DNA of 64,000 bases from a virus. The notes under the pieces were generated by a model. That model ran no database searches. It was not told the origin of the DNA and saw only the letters and a list, made by a program, of their open reading frames with translations. The translations under genes and the position numbers were made by a program. Location of the stretch: IMG/VR virus record IMGVR_UViG_3300048772_000150, positions 1-64,000 of that record. One strand, written 5' to 3'. Position 1 is the stretch's first letter. Every line of letters starts with the position of its first letter. This document shows, piece by piece, positions 7,739 to 14,341 of this stretch.

Positions 7739-8233
7739 TCAACTCTTTCCGCCCAAAGCGGCAGGGGCGGCCGTGCTCTTGGGCTTGGCGGCCTTGGCAG
7801 GCGTCTTCTCGACCGTCTTCTCGACCGTCTTCTCGACCGTCTTCTCGACCGTCTTCTCGACCGTCTTAGGTGCCGGGGCGGCTACCTTGGGTGCCGGGGC
7901 CATGTCGTCCCGGGCCTGTGCGACTGCTACTTTCGGGAGGGGTGCCAGATCGGCAGCCAGTTTGGGCATCGGGGCAAGCTGAATCGACGGGACGCCGGGG
8001 CGGCTTGTGGCCGGCACGATGGCAGACGGCGGGGTAGCCGGTGTCGTGGTCGGGCCTGCTGGGTCGGTTGGGGTAGCCGGGGCTGTCGGGGTGTTCTTAC
8101 AGTCGTAGCCAGCCACGAAGCCAGCCATGAAGATCGCACCGCCGAGTACCAAAGCACCTATGACTTTCTCTCGCCGGGTGCGATTAGCGTATGAGGCGCG
8201 GGGCTTGTTGCCGGGGATTCTATTTTGGAACAT
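7739..8233 (-). CDS. membrane-anchored Pro/Ala-rich protein with KTVE repeats
   Basis: 164 residues from ATG 8233, with AAAGGA 7 bases upstream; ATG 8263 is a weaker alternative. A basic N-terminus precedes one TM helix (about residues 24-42, VIGALVLGGAIFMAGFVAGY). A long Pro/Ala/Thr-rich region follows and then five KTVE repeats encoded by a 12-bp tandem repeat. The layout suggests an anchor with an extended periplasmic or cytoplasmic stalk, TonB-like in style but with no TonB domain seen. Confidence 0.6.
   Translation of the reverse strand: MFQNRIPGNKPRASYANRTRREKVIGALVLGGAIFMAGFVAGYDCKNTPTAPATPTDPAGPTTTPATPPSAIVPATSRPGVPSIQLAPMPKLAADLAPLPKVAVAQARDDMAPAPKVAAPAPKTVEKTVEKTVEKTVEKTVEKTPAKAAKPKSTAAPAALGGKS
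7803..7867 (-). repeat. 12-bp tandem repeat, about 5.4 copies
   Basis: The plus-strand unit GTCTTCTCGACC is repeated five times perfectly plus a partial copy. It keeps the frame and encodes KTVE on the minus strand. The copies are identical at the DNA level, indicating recent expansion. Confidence 0.9.
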
Positions 8234-8341
8234 TTTGCGGTCCTTTTGTTTGGTTTTGCTCATTTTAACTCAATAGCTGTCGGGGTTCATGCGGTATCGG
8301 GCGCAAGCGGAATTACACGCTTGGCGGACTCCGCTTGTATG

Positions 8342-8503
8342 TCAGTCATGGCAACCTCGAATGTCAGGTATGAATGGGTTGTACCCGCAGGCGACCAGAT
8401 GCACGATGCCGGGCATCAAAGGTTCGGGCAGCTTGTCCCACTTGAACCACTCCAACTTGACGCACTTGTCCGGCTCCAAGTTGCGAATACTCTCTTGATT
8501 TGA
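8342..8503 (-). pseudogene. 3' remnant of a Nudix hydrolase gene
   Basis: On the minus strand the frame just outside the TnpB element encodes 'NLEPDKCVKLEWFKWDKLP' and 'PGIVHLVACG', ending at the TGA at 8342. The EP-KC, W-F-W-D--LP pattern is the C-terminal signature of MutT/NUDT-type Nudix proteins. The Nudix box and N-terminal half are missing, and the frame meets the left inverted repeat at 8504. A 20-codon ORF (ATG 8349 to 8287) overlaps its stop and may be a vestige. Truncation by the TnpB element is the simplest reading. Confidence 0.55.
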
Positions 8504-8522
8504 AACGCAACAAACGCAACAT
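8504..8522. repeat. left 19-bp inverted repeat of TnpB element
   Basis: AACGCAACAAACGCAACAT, identical to the complement of 9894-9912. It contains two near-copies of ACGCAAC. It borders the Nudix remnant. Confidence 0.85.
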
Positions 8523-8552
8523 TTTGTAGCGTTTGCTGGGGATGTTTCGGGC

Positions 8553-9887
8553 TCAAGCCGCCATCGCTCGGAGGAAAATACCCCGCGAGCCGTTTACATC
8601 CCTGTGAAGTCCGTTGATCCATTCCCTTGAACCAACATCAATAATCACACCGCTTCGGGAGTCGGTGCATGTGGTCCACGCTTCGCTGCAATCCACTATG
8701 ATCTTGCCACGCTTGTAGGCCGACCAAATCAGGAATTGCTTGAAGCGATAGTGACCAAGGGATAGCATCGACCGGACGGAGCGGCTACCAATTTTGCGTG
8801 CGCTCTTGGAAACCATTTCGGAAGTCTCAAATGTCGGAAGCAAAATCACGTCGAAGTTCTTTGTGAGAAAATCGGCCGCACGCCGGTGCAGATCGTCCAT
8901 CAAGTCTTGCACCTTGCAAAAGATCGAGTCGATTCGCTTTTGCAAGTTACGGTTCCTATCCCGGTGACATTGCTTCCATTCCTTGATGTTGCTCAAGCAC
9001 TTCCGCCGCCCAAGCAACTTATCAAGCTGCAAGAGCATTGGTCGTATCTTGGCGGCAAAGCCGTGGCCGATAAACGCACAATCACTAAGAGAGTAGGTAG
9101 CGAGAAAAGTTCTTACGCCGGGGTCGCAAGCGACGGTTTTCCTACCTTGGCTCTCGGCAGCAACCGGCACCTTGACCTTACACGTCAGAAACCATCTACC
9201 ATGCTCTCGCACAACAACCGCCATTTTCCCGGCAGATTCGCTCGGAATCGCCTCGGTAAGATGGCATTTCAGAAAGGTTGGAAACGGCCCACCGTTCGCA
9301 AGCCTCTCAACTACAAACGATTGCTTCGTGTCCTTCCGGCAACGGAAGGAAAAGTCGCATTGCTCACCTTGCGATCTTTTCTTAATGATGGCTTGCCGTG
9401 TGAGGTAAGCGCTGTTGACCGCTTCGTCAAGCATTACGCGCGGCACACCGGGAAATTCAGCCGCTACCTTTTCACGGATTGAGCGGCGAAAGGCGGATTG
9501 GTTATCTGCCTCGCTCGGCACATCCTTCTTCCATTCCTTGAAAGCCTCAATAGCGAGGTTGTAGGCCCGACGAGCCGCCCACAAACATTCCTCCCACTTC
9601 TCCAAGTTCTTCGGATAGAGCCTTATCTTACGGCTAACTTCCTTTTCCTTGGGTCGCTCGCCAGATAGAGCGGGAAGTACAAACGACGGGCACAAATCTC
9701 CGGCAGACGGTGAGGCAACACGCTCAATGAACTCCGAAGAATCGAACAACACTTTGCAATCATTCTCGGTTGGGCACCAGAGGCGCGATTGCAACGCGCG
9801 GCACTTGTCATTCCAATATGGCGACAAGTCGCCCTGGATAGTGGCAAAAGCCGATTGCGGGGTTGTTCTAGGTATTGGCTTGGTCAT
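8553..9887 (-). CDS. tnpB: TnpB-family RNA-guided nuclease-like protein
   Basis: 444 residues. RuvC-like residues are visible: 'VACDPGVRTFLATYS' (first Asp, about residue 258), 'ILLPTFETSEM' (Glu, about 353) and 'LHRDVNGSRGIFLRAMA' (final Asp, about 430). The usual CxxC zinc-finger pairs before the last motif are reduced to one Cys (WTTCTDS). An N-terminal 'KIRLYP' helix precedes the body. TnpB proteins are omega-RNA-guided DNA endonucleases of IS200/IS605 elements. The ATG lies 4 bases after the upstream stop and has no clear ribosome site. Confidence 0.8.
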   Translation of the reverse strand: MTKPIPRTTPQSAFATIQGDLSPYWNDKCRALQSRLWCPTENDCKVLFDSSEFIERVASPSAGDLCPSFVLPALSGERPKEKEVSRKIRLYPKNLEKWEECLWAARRAYNLAIEAFKEWKKDVPSEADNQSAFRRSIREKVAAEFPGVPRVMLDEAVNSAYLTRQAIIKKRSQGEQCDFSFRCRKDTKQSFVVERLANGGPFPTFLKCHLTEAIPSESAGKMAVVVREHGRWFLTCKVKVPVAAESQGRKTVACDPGVRTFLATYSLSDCAFIGHGFAAKIRPMLLQLDKLLGRRKCLSNIKEWKQCHRDRNRNLQKRIDSIFCKVQDLMDDLHRRAADFLTKNFDVILLPTFETSEMVSKSARKIGSRSVRSMLSLGHYRFKQFLIWSAYKRGKIIVDCSEAWTTCTDSRSGVIIDVGSREWINGLHRDVNGSRGIFLRAMAA

Positions 9888-9891
9888 TTGA

Positions 9892-10461
9892 CTATGTTGC
9901 GTTTGTTGCGTTCAAGTTGTGCTGTAACGGCTGCCGGAAGTTCAGGACCAGCAGCCACAAGCGGCCGGTGAACAGCAGCTTGAGCCTTTCCCACAAACTC
10001 AAACGCCAACAGGAAATTGTTGTCCGCTCACCGTAAACGCAGACGGGGAGTGGGAGGTATTCGGGCCGGTCTTCGGCCAGTGTGGCGGTCATTTCGGGGA
10101 ATCGCTCGGGACTCATGGTTTCTCCATTGCTTTGGGTCAAGGCGCAAACGTCTTGGACGAACTCTTCCTCCAACCGGCGTCGGACGCCGTAAGGCTCGTC
10201 CGGGCCGAACAACGCGGCCAGGGCAATGTGTATCATTTCGTGCCGGACGTACTTATGTATCGGTACGTCGGCCGGACAAGGGTAGATGGATGCTAACTTA
10301 TCGGACACATTATGGCAACACTGCCCGTTGGTGCAAAACCGACCGACCAACGCCTCGCCGTCTTCCTCATACTCAATGGTCCACTCGTCCAGAATGCGAA
10401 AGTCGCTTTGGAACGTGCGTATCATTGACTTCGGTATAACTTGGTCGCCGGGGTTTTTCAC
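9892..10461 (-). CDS. HExxH (zincin-like) metallopeptidase-like protein with membrane-proximal tail
   Basis: 189 residues. 'YVRHEMIHIALAALFG' near residue 72 is an HExxH zinc-binding helix. A downstream 'LEEEFVQDV' could supply the third ligand. The C-terminal 'LSLWERLKLLFTGRLWLLVLNFRQPLQ' is an amphipathic/hydrophobic segment also seen as a small stand-alone phage protein, possibly a membrane-associated helix fused here. The last six residues are encoded by the TnpB element repeat, so the natural C-terminus may have been altered. Protease activity is inferred from the motif only. Confidence 0.6.
   Translation of the reverse strand: MKNPGDQVIPKSMIRTFQSDFRILDEWTIEYEEDGEALVGRFCTNGQCCHNVSDKLASIYPCPADVPIHKYVRHEMIHIALAALFGPDEPYGVRRRLEEEFVQDVCALTQSNGETMSPERFPEMTATLAEDRPEYLPLPVCVYGERTTISCWRLSLWERLKLLFTGRLWLLVLNFRQPLQHNLNATNAT
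9894..9912. repeat. right 19-bp inverted repeat of TnpB element
   Basis: Exact complement of 8504-8522. It encodes the last residues (NATNAT) of the upstream HExxH protein, so the element end defines that protein's C-terminus. Confidence 0.85.
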
Positions 10462-10688
10462 CTGTCTACCTTTCTAATAGGACTGTCCTTGTCGTATGCT
10501 TTCAAACGCTCATTCGCCTTCTCCAAGACGACGAATGCTTGGTCTCGGGCCTTTTCTGTCTCATACCAGTGACTAAAGGCCCACTTCTTGAACCATTTTG
10601 ACCATTCCTGTATGCCGTACTTCTTGTGTTTCGACGCCTTCTTGCGGTGTCGGTTTCGGGCATCAGGTTCGTCACTTACTCCGGCCAT
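10458..10688 (-). CDS. small basic hypothetical protein
   Basis: 76 residues from ATG 10688, with GGAG six bases upstream. It is Lys/Trp-rich (KKYGIQEWSKWFKKWAFSHWYETEKARDQAF) and probably helical. No domain was recognised. It overlaps the following gene by 4 bases. Confidence 0.6.
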   Translation of the reverse strand: MAGVSDEPDARNRHRKKASKHKKYGIQEWSKWFKKWAFSHWYETEKARDQAFVVLEKANERLKAYDKDSPIRKVDR

Positions 10689-10690
10689 AA

Positions 10691-10891
10691 TCACTCCACG
10701 GTTATCATTAGCTCGTCAGCACGAAGACAGATTTTGCAGCCGGCCGTGCGAATGATACAAGGGTTCCCTGATTGGAACATTTCAATTCGTGTGCCCGCTT
10801 GCAGTCCGAACTCTTCTAAACGATGAACGTAGTCGGCCCTACCGCGTATGTCACTGATTCGGCCCGACTGTCCAGTCTGTAGGTCTTTCAT
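10691..10891 (-). CDS. FeoA-like SH3 domain protein
   Basis: 66 residues covering one FeoA-type beta-barrel: 'GQSGRISDIRG', 'VHRLEEFGLQAGTRIEMFQSGNPCIIRTAG', 'ICLRADELMITVE'. The RL-E-GL--G---E pattern matches FeoA domains, which normally modulate FeoB ferrous iron transport or occur in metal-dependent repressors. It is unusual in a phage-like context, with no FeoB in sight. The ATG overlaps the upstream HNH gene stop. Confidence 0.7.
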   Translation of the reverse strand: MKDLQTGQSGRISDIRGRADYVHRLEEFGLQAGTRIEMFQSGNPCIIRTAGCKICLRADELMITVE

Positions 10892-11403
10892 GTCGCGGCG
10901 GCCGGTTGCGGCCCGACGTTGGCCTTGATCTCTTGGCGGATTGCCGACAGCAAGACGCTGTTGGTTCGCAGCAGGAATTGAATCAGGCCCGCGAACTCGT
11001 CCACAAGCGGATTGAAGCCTTCAAAATTACCGCCGTGTCCAACCAACAAGTGGCAATTCAACCGGTGGTCGCCCTCGCACAGCGGCCGCCAGTGGGTCTC
11101 GTCCATTTCCAACTCGGGAAATAGGTGAAAGGGGTATTTGTGGTGGGCCATTAACTTCAACGTACCGCCGCAAATCATGCACTTCTTGCCCTTCAAGTAC
11201 AGCCTGGCGGCTGCCTCGAATTTCGGGTTGCGGGGCGTGTTGGCGGCCGTGGCGTTCGGCTTACCGCCGAGTTGCAACGTCTCACCTATGAAGCGGTCGA
11301 TCAACTCGCGGATGCCGAATTCAGGCACTACGATCTGAGGCACCACGATCTGAGGGGCGGCCGGGGCAATGATCTGGGGCGTGTCGTTTGTCGGGTCGCT
11401 CAT
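10888..11403 (-). CDS. HNH-like endonuclease domain protein
   Basis: 171 residues. The N-terminal 40 residues are Pro/Ile/Val repeats (PQIVVPQIVVP). A central C-C...HH...C...H domain follows: 'CMICGGTLKLMAHHKYPFHL', then 'WRPLCEGDHRLNCHLLVGHGGNF'. This fits an HNH/zinc-finger nuclease fold of the His-Me type. It may act on DNA during packaging or as a mobile nuclease; neither can be distinguished here. Confidence 0.65.
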   Translation of the reverse strand: MSDPTNDTPQIIAPAAPQIVVPQIVVPEFGIRELIDRFIGETLQLGGKPNATAANTPRNPKFEAAARLYLKGKKCMICGGTLKLMAHHKYPFHLFPELEMDETHWRPLCEGDHRLNCHLLVGHGGNFEGFNPLVDEFAGLIQFLLRTNSVLLSAIRQEIKANVGPQPAAAT

Positions 11404-11657
11404 TGTTCCTCCACGTAGCCGTTAGCCTCTGCCCAATCGCGCAGGACGTGCTGCTCGAAAACGTCTTCCGGCCCAAACCGGCCGGCGGTCTCGTCTCGTG
11501 TGCGCATGTCGTTCTCGTGCGCCCAGGAAGTAAGGGTGCTCTCGTCGAACATTTCCTCCGGTGCCATGTTTTGGCTAATCCACTCGATTGCGGTATCCAA
11601 CAGGTCGTCGGCAATGACGTAACTGATGAAATCGTTGCGTTGTTGTCTGGTGCTCAT
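11400..11657 (-). CDS. hypothetical protein with duplicated PE-x-F...WA motif
   Basis: 85 residues from ATG 11657, overlapping the upstream stop. It holds two copies of a motif, 'APEEMFDESTLTSWAHEND' and 'GPEDVFEQHVLRDWAEANG'. A third copy lies at the C-terminus of the upstream protein. The motif looks like a small two-helix unit. Function unknown. Confidence 0.6.
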   Translation of the reverse strand: MSTRQQRNDFISYVIADDLLDTAIEWISQNMAPEEMFDESTLTSWAHENDMRTRDETAGRFGPEDVFEQHVLRDWAEANGYVEEQ

Positions 11658-12082
11658 AGCTTCTTTGGTATAAGGTTTTCCACAATCGCCTTGACTACTT
11701 CTTCCTTGGTGCAAAAGCCGCTACCATGTGCCCAGGCGACAAGGGCCTCACGGCTGAAAACATCTTCCGGTTTACGGTTGACCGCAACCCAGTCGAATAC
11801 TATTTCGTCAAGCGTGACGGGCGGCGGCTCAATGTCGGTCGTGGCCGGCACAGGCATGGCCGGAGGCAACACAGGCGGCCGTGGTGGCGGTGCCAACACT
11901 TCTGCCGCTTCTGACGCCGCAGCCAGGGCTGCTGCCAACTCCGGCGATAGCCCCGAATCTGACGGGGCAGCCGGGGGCGGCACAGACGTATCTAGCGGCA
12001 GCGGCTTCGGCGGCGGCCCTGCCACCGCTTGCTGTATGGTCCCAGGCGGCGGTGGTGGGCAGATGTTGGAGGGCGGTGGCAT
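11654..12082 (-). CDS. proline-rich protein with PEDVF...WA motif
   Basis: 142 residues from ATG 12082. The first 80 residues are Pro/Ala-rich (PPPSNICPPPPPG), probably extended. The C-terminus carries 'KPEDVFSREALVAWAHGSG', related to the duplicated motif in the next gene. This suggests a small domain that is shuffled between proteins. No function can be assigned. Confidence 0.55.
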   Translation of the reverse strand: MPPPSNICPPPPPGTIQQAVAGPPPKPLPLDTSVPPPAAPSDSGLSPELAAALAAASEAAEVLAPPPRPPVLPPAMPVPATTDIEPPPVTLDEIVFDWVAVNRKPEDVFSREALVAWAHGSGFCTKEEVVKAIVENLIPKKL

Positions 12083-12084
12083 AG

Positions 12085-12831
12085 TTATTCGCTTACGATT
12101 TCGATTGCGGTAGTGACGGCCTCTTTTGGTCGAACGGCTTCCCATACGGCATCAATGTCGCCGTATCTTGGTTCGATGTCGGAATTCGCGGCCACGGCCT
12201 CTTTCGGGGCAATCAAGAACGTCCCATTCTTCTCGGCGTTGCAAAGGTCGCGTGTCCAGTTACGGCCTTTCGCAAACAGCATTTCGTGCATGGCCTTGGA
12301 GTTCCTGCCCTGCAACTCGCGGTGAGAGAAGATCGACTGGCAGTACATCGACAAGCTGTTGCGCGCCCAGTCCTTCGCCCGCCACACGAAGTAGTTTACT
12401 ACCTCATTCCTGGGGATGTTGAAGGCACGGGCGTCAAATGTCGCCAGTGAGTCGGCGTACCGCCCACCCGCAAGATGCTGGCAACGTGCGAACGCAGCCG
12501 TCATGCAGGACGCCGCGACACTTTCCACCTTGCTTTTGACGTAGCCGAACCAAGGCTGCGTGTCGAAAGTGTCGTAGTCGGTCAACACGAAGCTGGCCTC
12601 GTCCGACTGGACGTAAGCTATCTTGCAGCCCTGCATTTCGCCAAAGACGTGCATGGCCGACAACACCATCATGTTGATTAACTCACGGTCGAACGGCTTG
12701 AGGAAGTCGCGGGTGAAGGTGTGGAAGGCACGACCGTCAATGCGCACGATTACGGGCGTCCTGCGGGTCAGTAGGTGACGCGCGGGGGCCTCATAATTGT
12801 TCTTGAATCGGTCGCCAATGCTGTCATTCAT
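12085..12831 (-). CDS. tRNA-His guanylyltransferase-like protein (Thg1/TLP family)
   Basis: 248 residues from ATG 12831 (MNDSIGDRFKNNYE). Family hallmarks are present: 'RRTPVIVRIDGRAFHTFTR' with the first metal-binding Asp in RIDG, 'KPFD', and 'AYVQSDEASFVLTDYD' with the catalytic SDE. 'WFGYVKSKVESVAASCMTAAF' and 'DARAFNIP' follow. Thg1-like enzymes add nucleotides in the 3'-to-5' direction to tRNA 5' ends; bacterial members repair truncated tRNAs. With the RNA ligase (39304-40413) and the tRNA genes it points to tRNA repair. Full-length for the family. Confidence 0.85.
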   Translation of the reverse strand: MNDSIGDRFKNNYEAPARHLLTRRTPVIVRIDGRAFHTFTRDFLKPFDRELINMMVLSAMHVFGEMQGCKIAYVQSDEASFVLTDYDTFDTQPWFGYVKSKVESVAASCMTAAFARCQHLAGGRYADSLATFDARAFNIPRNEVVNYFVWRAKDWARNSLSMYCQSIFSHRELQGRNSKAMHEMLFAKGRNWTRDLCNAEKNGTFLIAPKEAVAANSDIEPRYGDIDAVWEAVRPKEAVTTAIEIVSE

Positions 12832-12848
12832 AGTTCGTGTCGTATGGG

Positions 12849-12953
12849 TTATCGGGTGAACAGTGCAATGAGCATGGCGGTGGCCGTGCAAAGCGCAAAG
12901 CCCATCAGCACGCCAAAAGCCAAAAGTGCCAACAACCGGTCGGTGGCGTTCAT
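12849..12953 (-). CDS. tiny single-TM membrane protein
   Basis: 34 residues: short MNATDR head, then one hydrophobic helix (LLALLAFGVLMGFALCTATA). ATG overlaps the upstream stop (ATGA), which supports translation. It lies 17 bases before the Thg1-like gene. Confidence 0.5.
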   Translation of the reverse strand: MNATDRLLALLAFGVLMGFALCTATAMLIALFTR

Positions 12954-13216
12954 AGTTGTAAACCCTGTGAATGTTCGTCATAGGCACACAAAGCGGCCAG
13001 GACTTCGGGAATCTTTTCTTCCAACTCGGGGCGGTCAGCACACACGTCGAAAACCCAGTGGGCACAGTCAATGGCGGCTTCCATAAGCGTCGTGCCGATG
13101 CCGCACACTAAGGGCTCGCCGCGCATCCGCACCGAGACTTTGTGCCCTTTGCACATGCGAATCTCGATGCCGGGCTTGCTAAGTGCCAGGGCATTCAGTA
13201 GTTCGGTCTCTCTCAT
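12950..13216 (-). CDS. hypothetical protein, first gene after T7-like promoter
   Basis: 88 residues from ATG 13216. The frame extends upstream through the promoter sequence but the real start must lie after it. GGAGG/GGAAAG lies between the expected +1 and the ATG. The sequence (GHKVSVRMRGEPLVCGIGTTLMEAAIDCAHWVFD) resembles no family I can name. Confidence 0.65.
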   Translation of the reverse strand: MRETELLNALALSKPGIEIRMCKGHKVSVRMRGEPLVCGIGTTLMEAAIDCAHWVFDVCADRPELEEKIPEVLAALCAYDEHSQGLQL

Positions 13217-13230
13217 TTCGCAACTTTCCT

Positions 13231-13270
13231 CCACATAGAGAGTCGTAAAACGGAAGTTGGTTGTGCGCGC
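13231..13270 (-). promoter_or_regulatory. T7-like single-subunit RNAP promoter with upstream box
   Basis: Minus strand: box GCGCGCACAA (13261-13270), 8-bp gap, then the core at 13231-13252 containing TTTTACGACTCTCTATGTGG. The core matches the T7 class III promoter at most positions. The initial transcript would begin near GGAGG, the ribosome site of the gene at 12950-13216. It lies just after the stop at 13281. Confidence 0.8.
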
Positions 13271-13280
13271 GGTCAGAAAA

Positions 13281-13610
13281 TTATTTGAAATGGTGGTCGT
13301 GAACGTCGCGGACGACGCCATTCACGAAACGCCGGGCCGCCTTGAAGCGAAGCACCAAAGCACTTCCCAAACAGCCGCCAACAGCAATTCCTATGCCATT
13401 CAGCACGGACATGCCAAGCTGAGATAAGGTGTCTTGACCGTGCATGATGGCGTAAGTGATTGCCGACCCGGTTGAGGCGGCGACCAGGGCCAGGGCCAGC
13501 GCACCGGTGCCGTAGGCGATCAGCTTTTGCAAGACCGGCTGCTTAGGTGTGGCCGGTGGGGCGTCGGGGGAGTCCGATGTTTCGGGGGTGGAAGGTACGT
13601 TGTCGCACAT
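13281..13610 (-). CDS. small membrane protein with two TM segments
   Basis: 109 residues from ATG 13610, with GGAGAA 7 bases upstream. A Pro/Ser/Asp-rich N-terminus is followed by two hydrophobic helices (LIAYGTGALALALVAASTGSAITYAIM and a Gly-rich one). It ends in a basic tail VNGVVRDVHDHHFK. No family was recognised; a holin-like topology is possible but unsupported. Confidence 0.6.
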   Translation of the reverse strand: MCDNVPSTPETSDSPDAPPATPKQPVLQKLIAYGTGALALALVAASTGSAITYAIMHGQDTLSQLGMSVLNGIGIAVGGCLGSALVLRFKAARRFVNGVVRDVHDHHFK

Positions 13611-13800
13611 TTTCTTTCTCCGGCAGTGGTACAAGTTGGATAGCGTCGGCGTGTTGCCGACGATAGTAGTCAGAATCTCGGGCGTCGGCCAACGCTTGGA
13701 CGGCGGCACCGTGGTCGGAAAATATCAGGGCGTCTTTGCCCCAGCCGTTGACCTGTAGGCACAGGCCGACGTAATTGTCACGAATCAAGTAGTGTTTCAT
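13543..13800 (-). CDS. hypothetical protein
   Basis: 85 residues from ATG 13800, which has GGAGG at 6 bases. The body (MKHYLIRDNYVGLCLQVNGWG.DALIFSDHGAAVQAL) has a short beta-strand start and an amphipathic helix. It overlaps the next gene by 67 bases, more than usual here, so its C-terminus may be vestigial. Confidence 0.5.
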   Translation of the reverse strand: MKHYLIRDNYVGLCLQVNGWGKDALIFSDHGAAVQALADARDSDYYRRQHADAIQLVPLPEKENVRQRTFHPRNIGLPRRPTGHT

Positions 13801-14182
13801 CGTCTGCCTCCGCAAGCATCGTCTTGGCTATCAACGGTCTTACCAGTTGTTCGGCTCGCGCACTCGCACCACCCCAGGCCGCGACCTTCGGGCCGTCCCA
13901 GCCTAGCCCCTCCCGCTCTCGTATGTCGTAGACGTAATCGCCAAGGTGTTGAATGTTCTCCAGAGTTGCGAGAATCTGTAAGGCTTCCTGCCCGGCGTCA
14001 AGGTCGTAGGTTTCAACCTTGACAGGAATGTTGTCGTTTGACGAGATTGTGTCGGCCGTGTCGGCGGCAAAAGCGTGACTGCGATGGATGGTGGCGTTTT
14101 CGCGCGTGGTCCATCGCGGCACGATGCGTTGCCACTCAAGATATTGACCCGTATCCGTTCGCTTGATGAAAAATAGTTTCAT
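13778..14182 (-). CDS. hypothetical protein
   Basis: 134 residues from ATG 14182, overlapping the stop of the small frame upstream (ATGA). The N-terminus 'MKLFFIKRTDTGQYLEWQRIVPRWTTRENATIH' resembles that of the following small protein in layout (short strand, then a residue-scan helix), suggesting related folds. No known domain. Confidence 0.55.
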   Translation of the reverse strand: MKLFFIKRTDTGQYLEWQRIVPRWTTRENATIHRSHAFAADTADTISSNDNIPVKVETYDLDAGQEALQILATLENIQHLGDYVYDIREREGLGWDGPKVAAWGGASARAEQLVRPLIAKTMLAEADDETLLDS

Positions 14183-14298
14183 GCGGGTTTACCGTCGCGC
14201 ATGTTAGTGACTGTTCTCCTATATTCGCGCGGCGGCGCACCTTCACGGCAGAGAAGTTCGACGCCGATTTGAACGATCTCTCGGAAAATTACTAACAC
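14179..14298 (-). CDS. small ORF, possible second half of a frameshifted gene
   Basis: 39 residues from GTG 14298, ending with an ATGA overlap to the next gene. The composition (VIFREIVQIGVELLCREGAPPREYRRTVTNMRDG, in part) looks coding. It lies one frame away from the ORF 14243-14341, which it overlaps. The two may be one gene with a shift (MNNRDEQRKELEKLG joining GVLVIFREI) or two overlapping small genes. Confidence 0.35.
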   Translation of the reverse strand: MLVIFREIVQIGVELLCREGAPPREYRRTVTNMRDGKPA

Positions 14299-14341
14299 CT
14301 AGCTTCTCAAGTTCTTTGCGCTGCTCGTCTCGGTTATTCAT
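14243..14341 (-). CDS. small ORF upstream of 14179-14298
   Basis: 32 residues beginning MNNRDEQRKELEKLGVSNF. ATG 14341 overlaps the upstream stop (ATGA), which favours translation. The reading becomes Arg-rich and unconvincing after residue 18, where the other frame becomes coding-like. This is the basis for suspecting a frameshift. Confidence 0.35.
   Translation of the reverse strand: MNNRDEQRKELEKLGVSNFPRDRSNRRRTSLP

Larger units (their letters stand above)
8504..9912 (-). mobile_element. TnpB-only insertion element (IS605/IS607-like) bounded by inverted repeats
   Basis: A perfect 19-bp inverted repeat, AACGCAACAAACGCAACAT at 8504-8522 and its complement at 9894-9912, encloses a single tnpB gene. 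The 1409-bp span has no transposase tnpA. No target duplication was seen. Next to the left repeat, inside the element, AGCAAACGC (8531-8539) can pair with GCGTTTGTT of the repeat. This hairpin is of the kind found at ends of IS200/IS605 elements. Long inverted repeats are not usual for this group. Confidence 0.6.

Noticed and set aside
7803-7867. CRISPR-like array
   Set aside because: The 12-bp units are contiguous, without spacers, and code in frame for KTVE.
8225-8503. 92-codon plus-strand frame
   Set aside because: It is antisense to the Nudix remnant, which has recognisable family residues.
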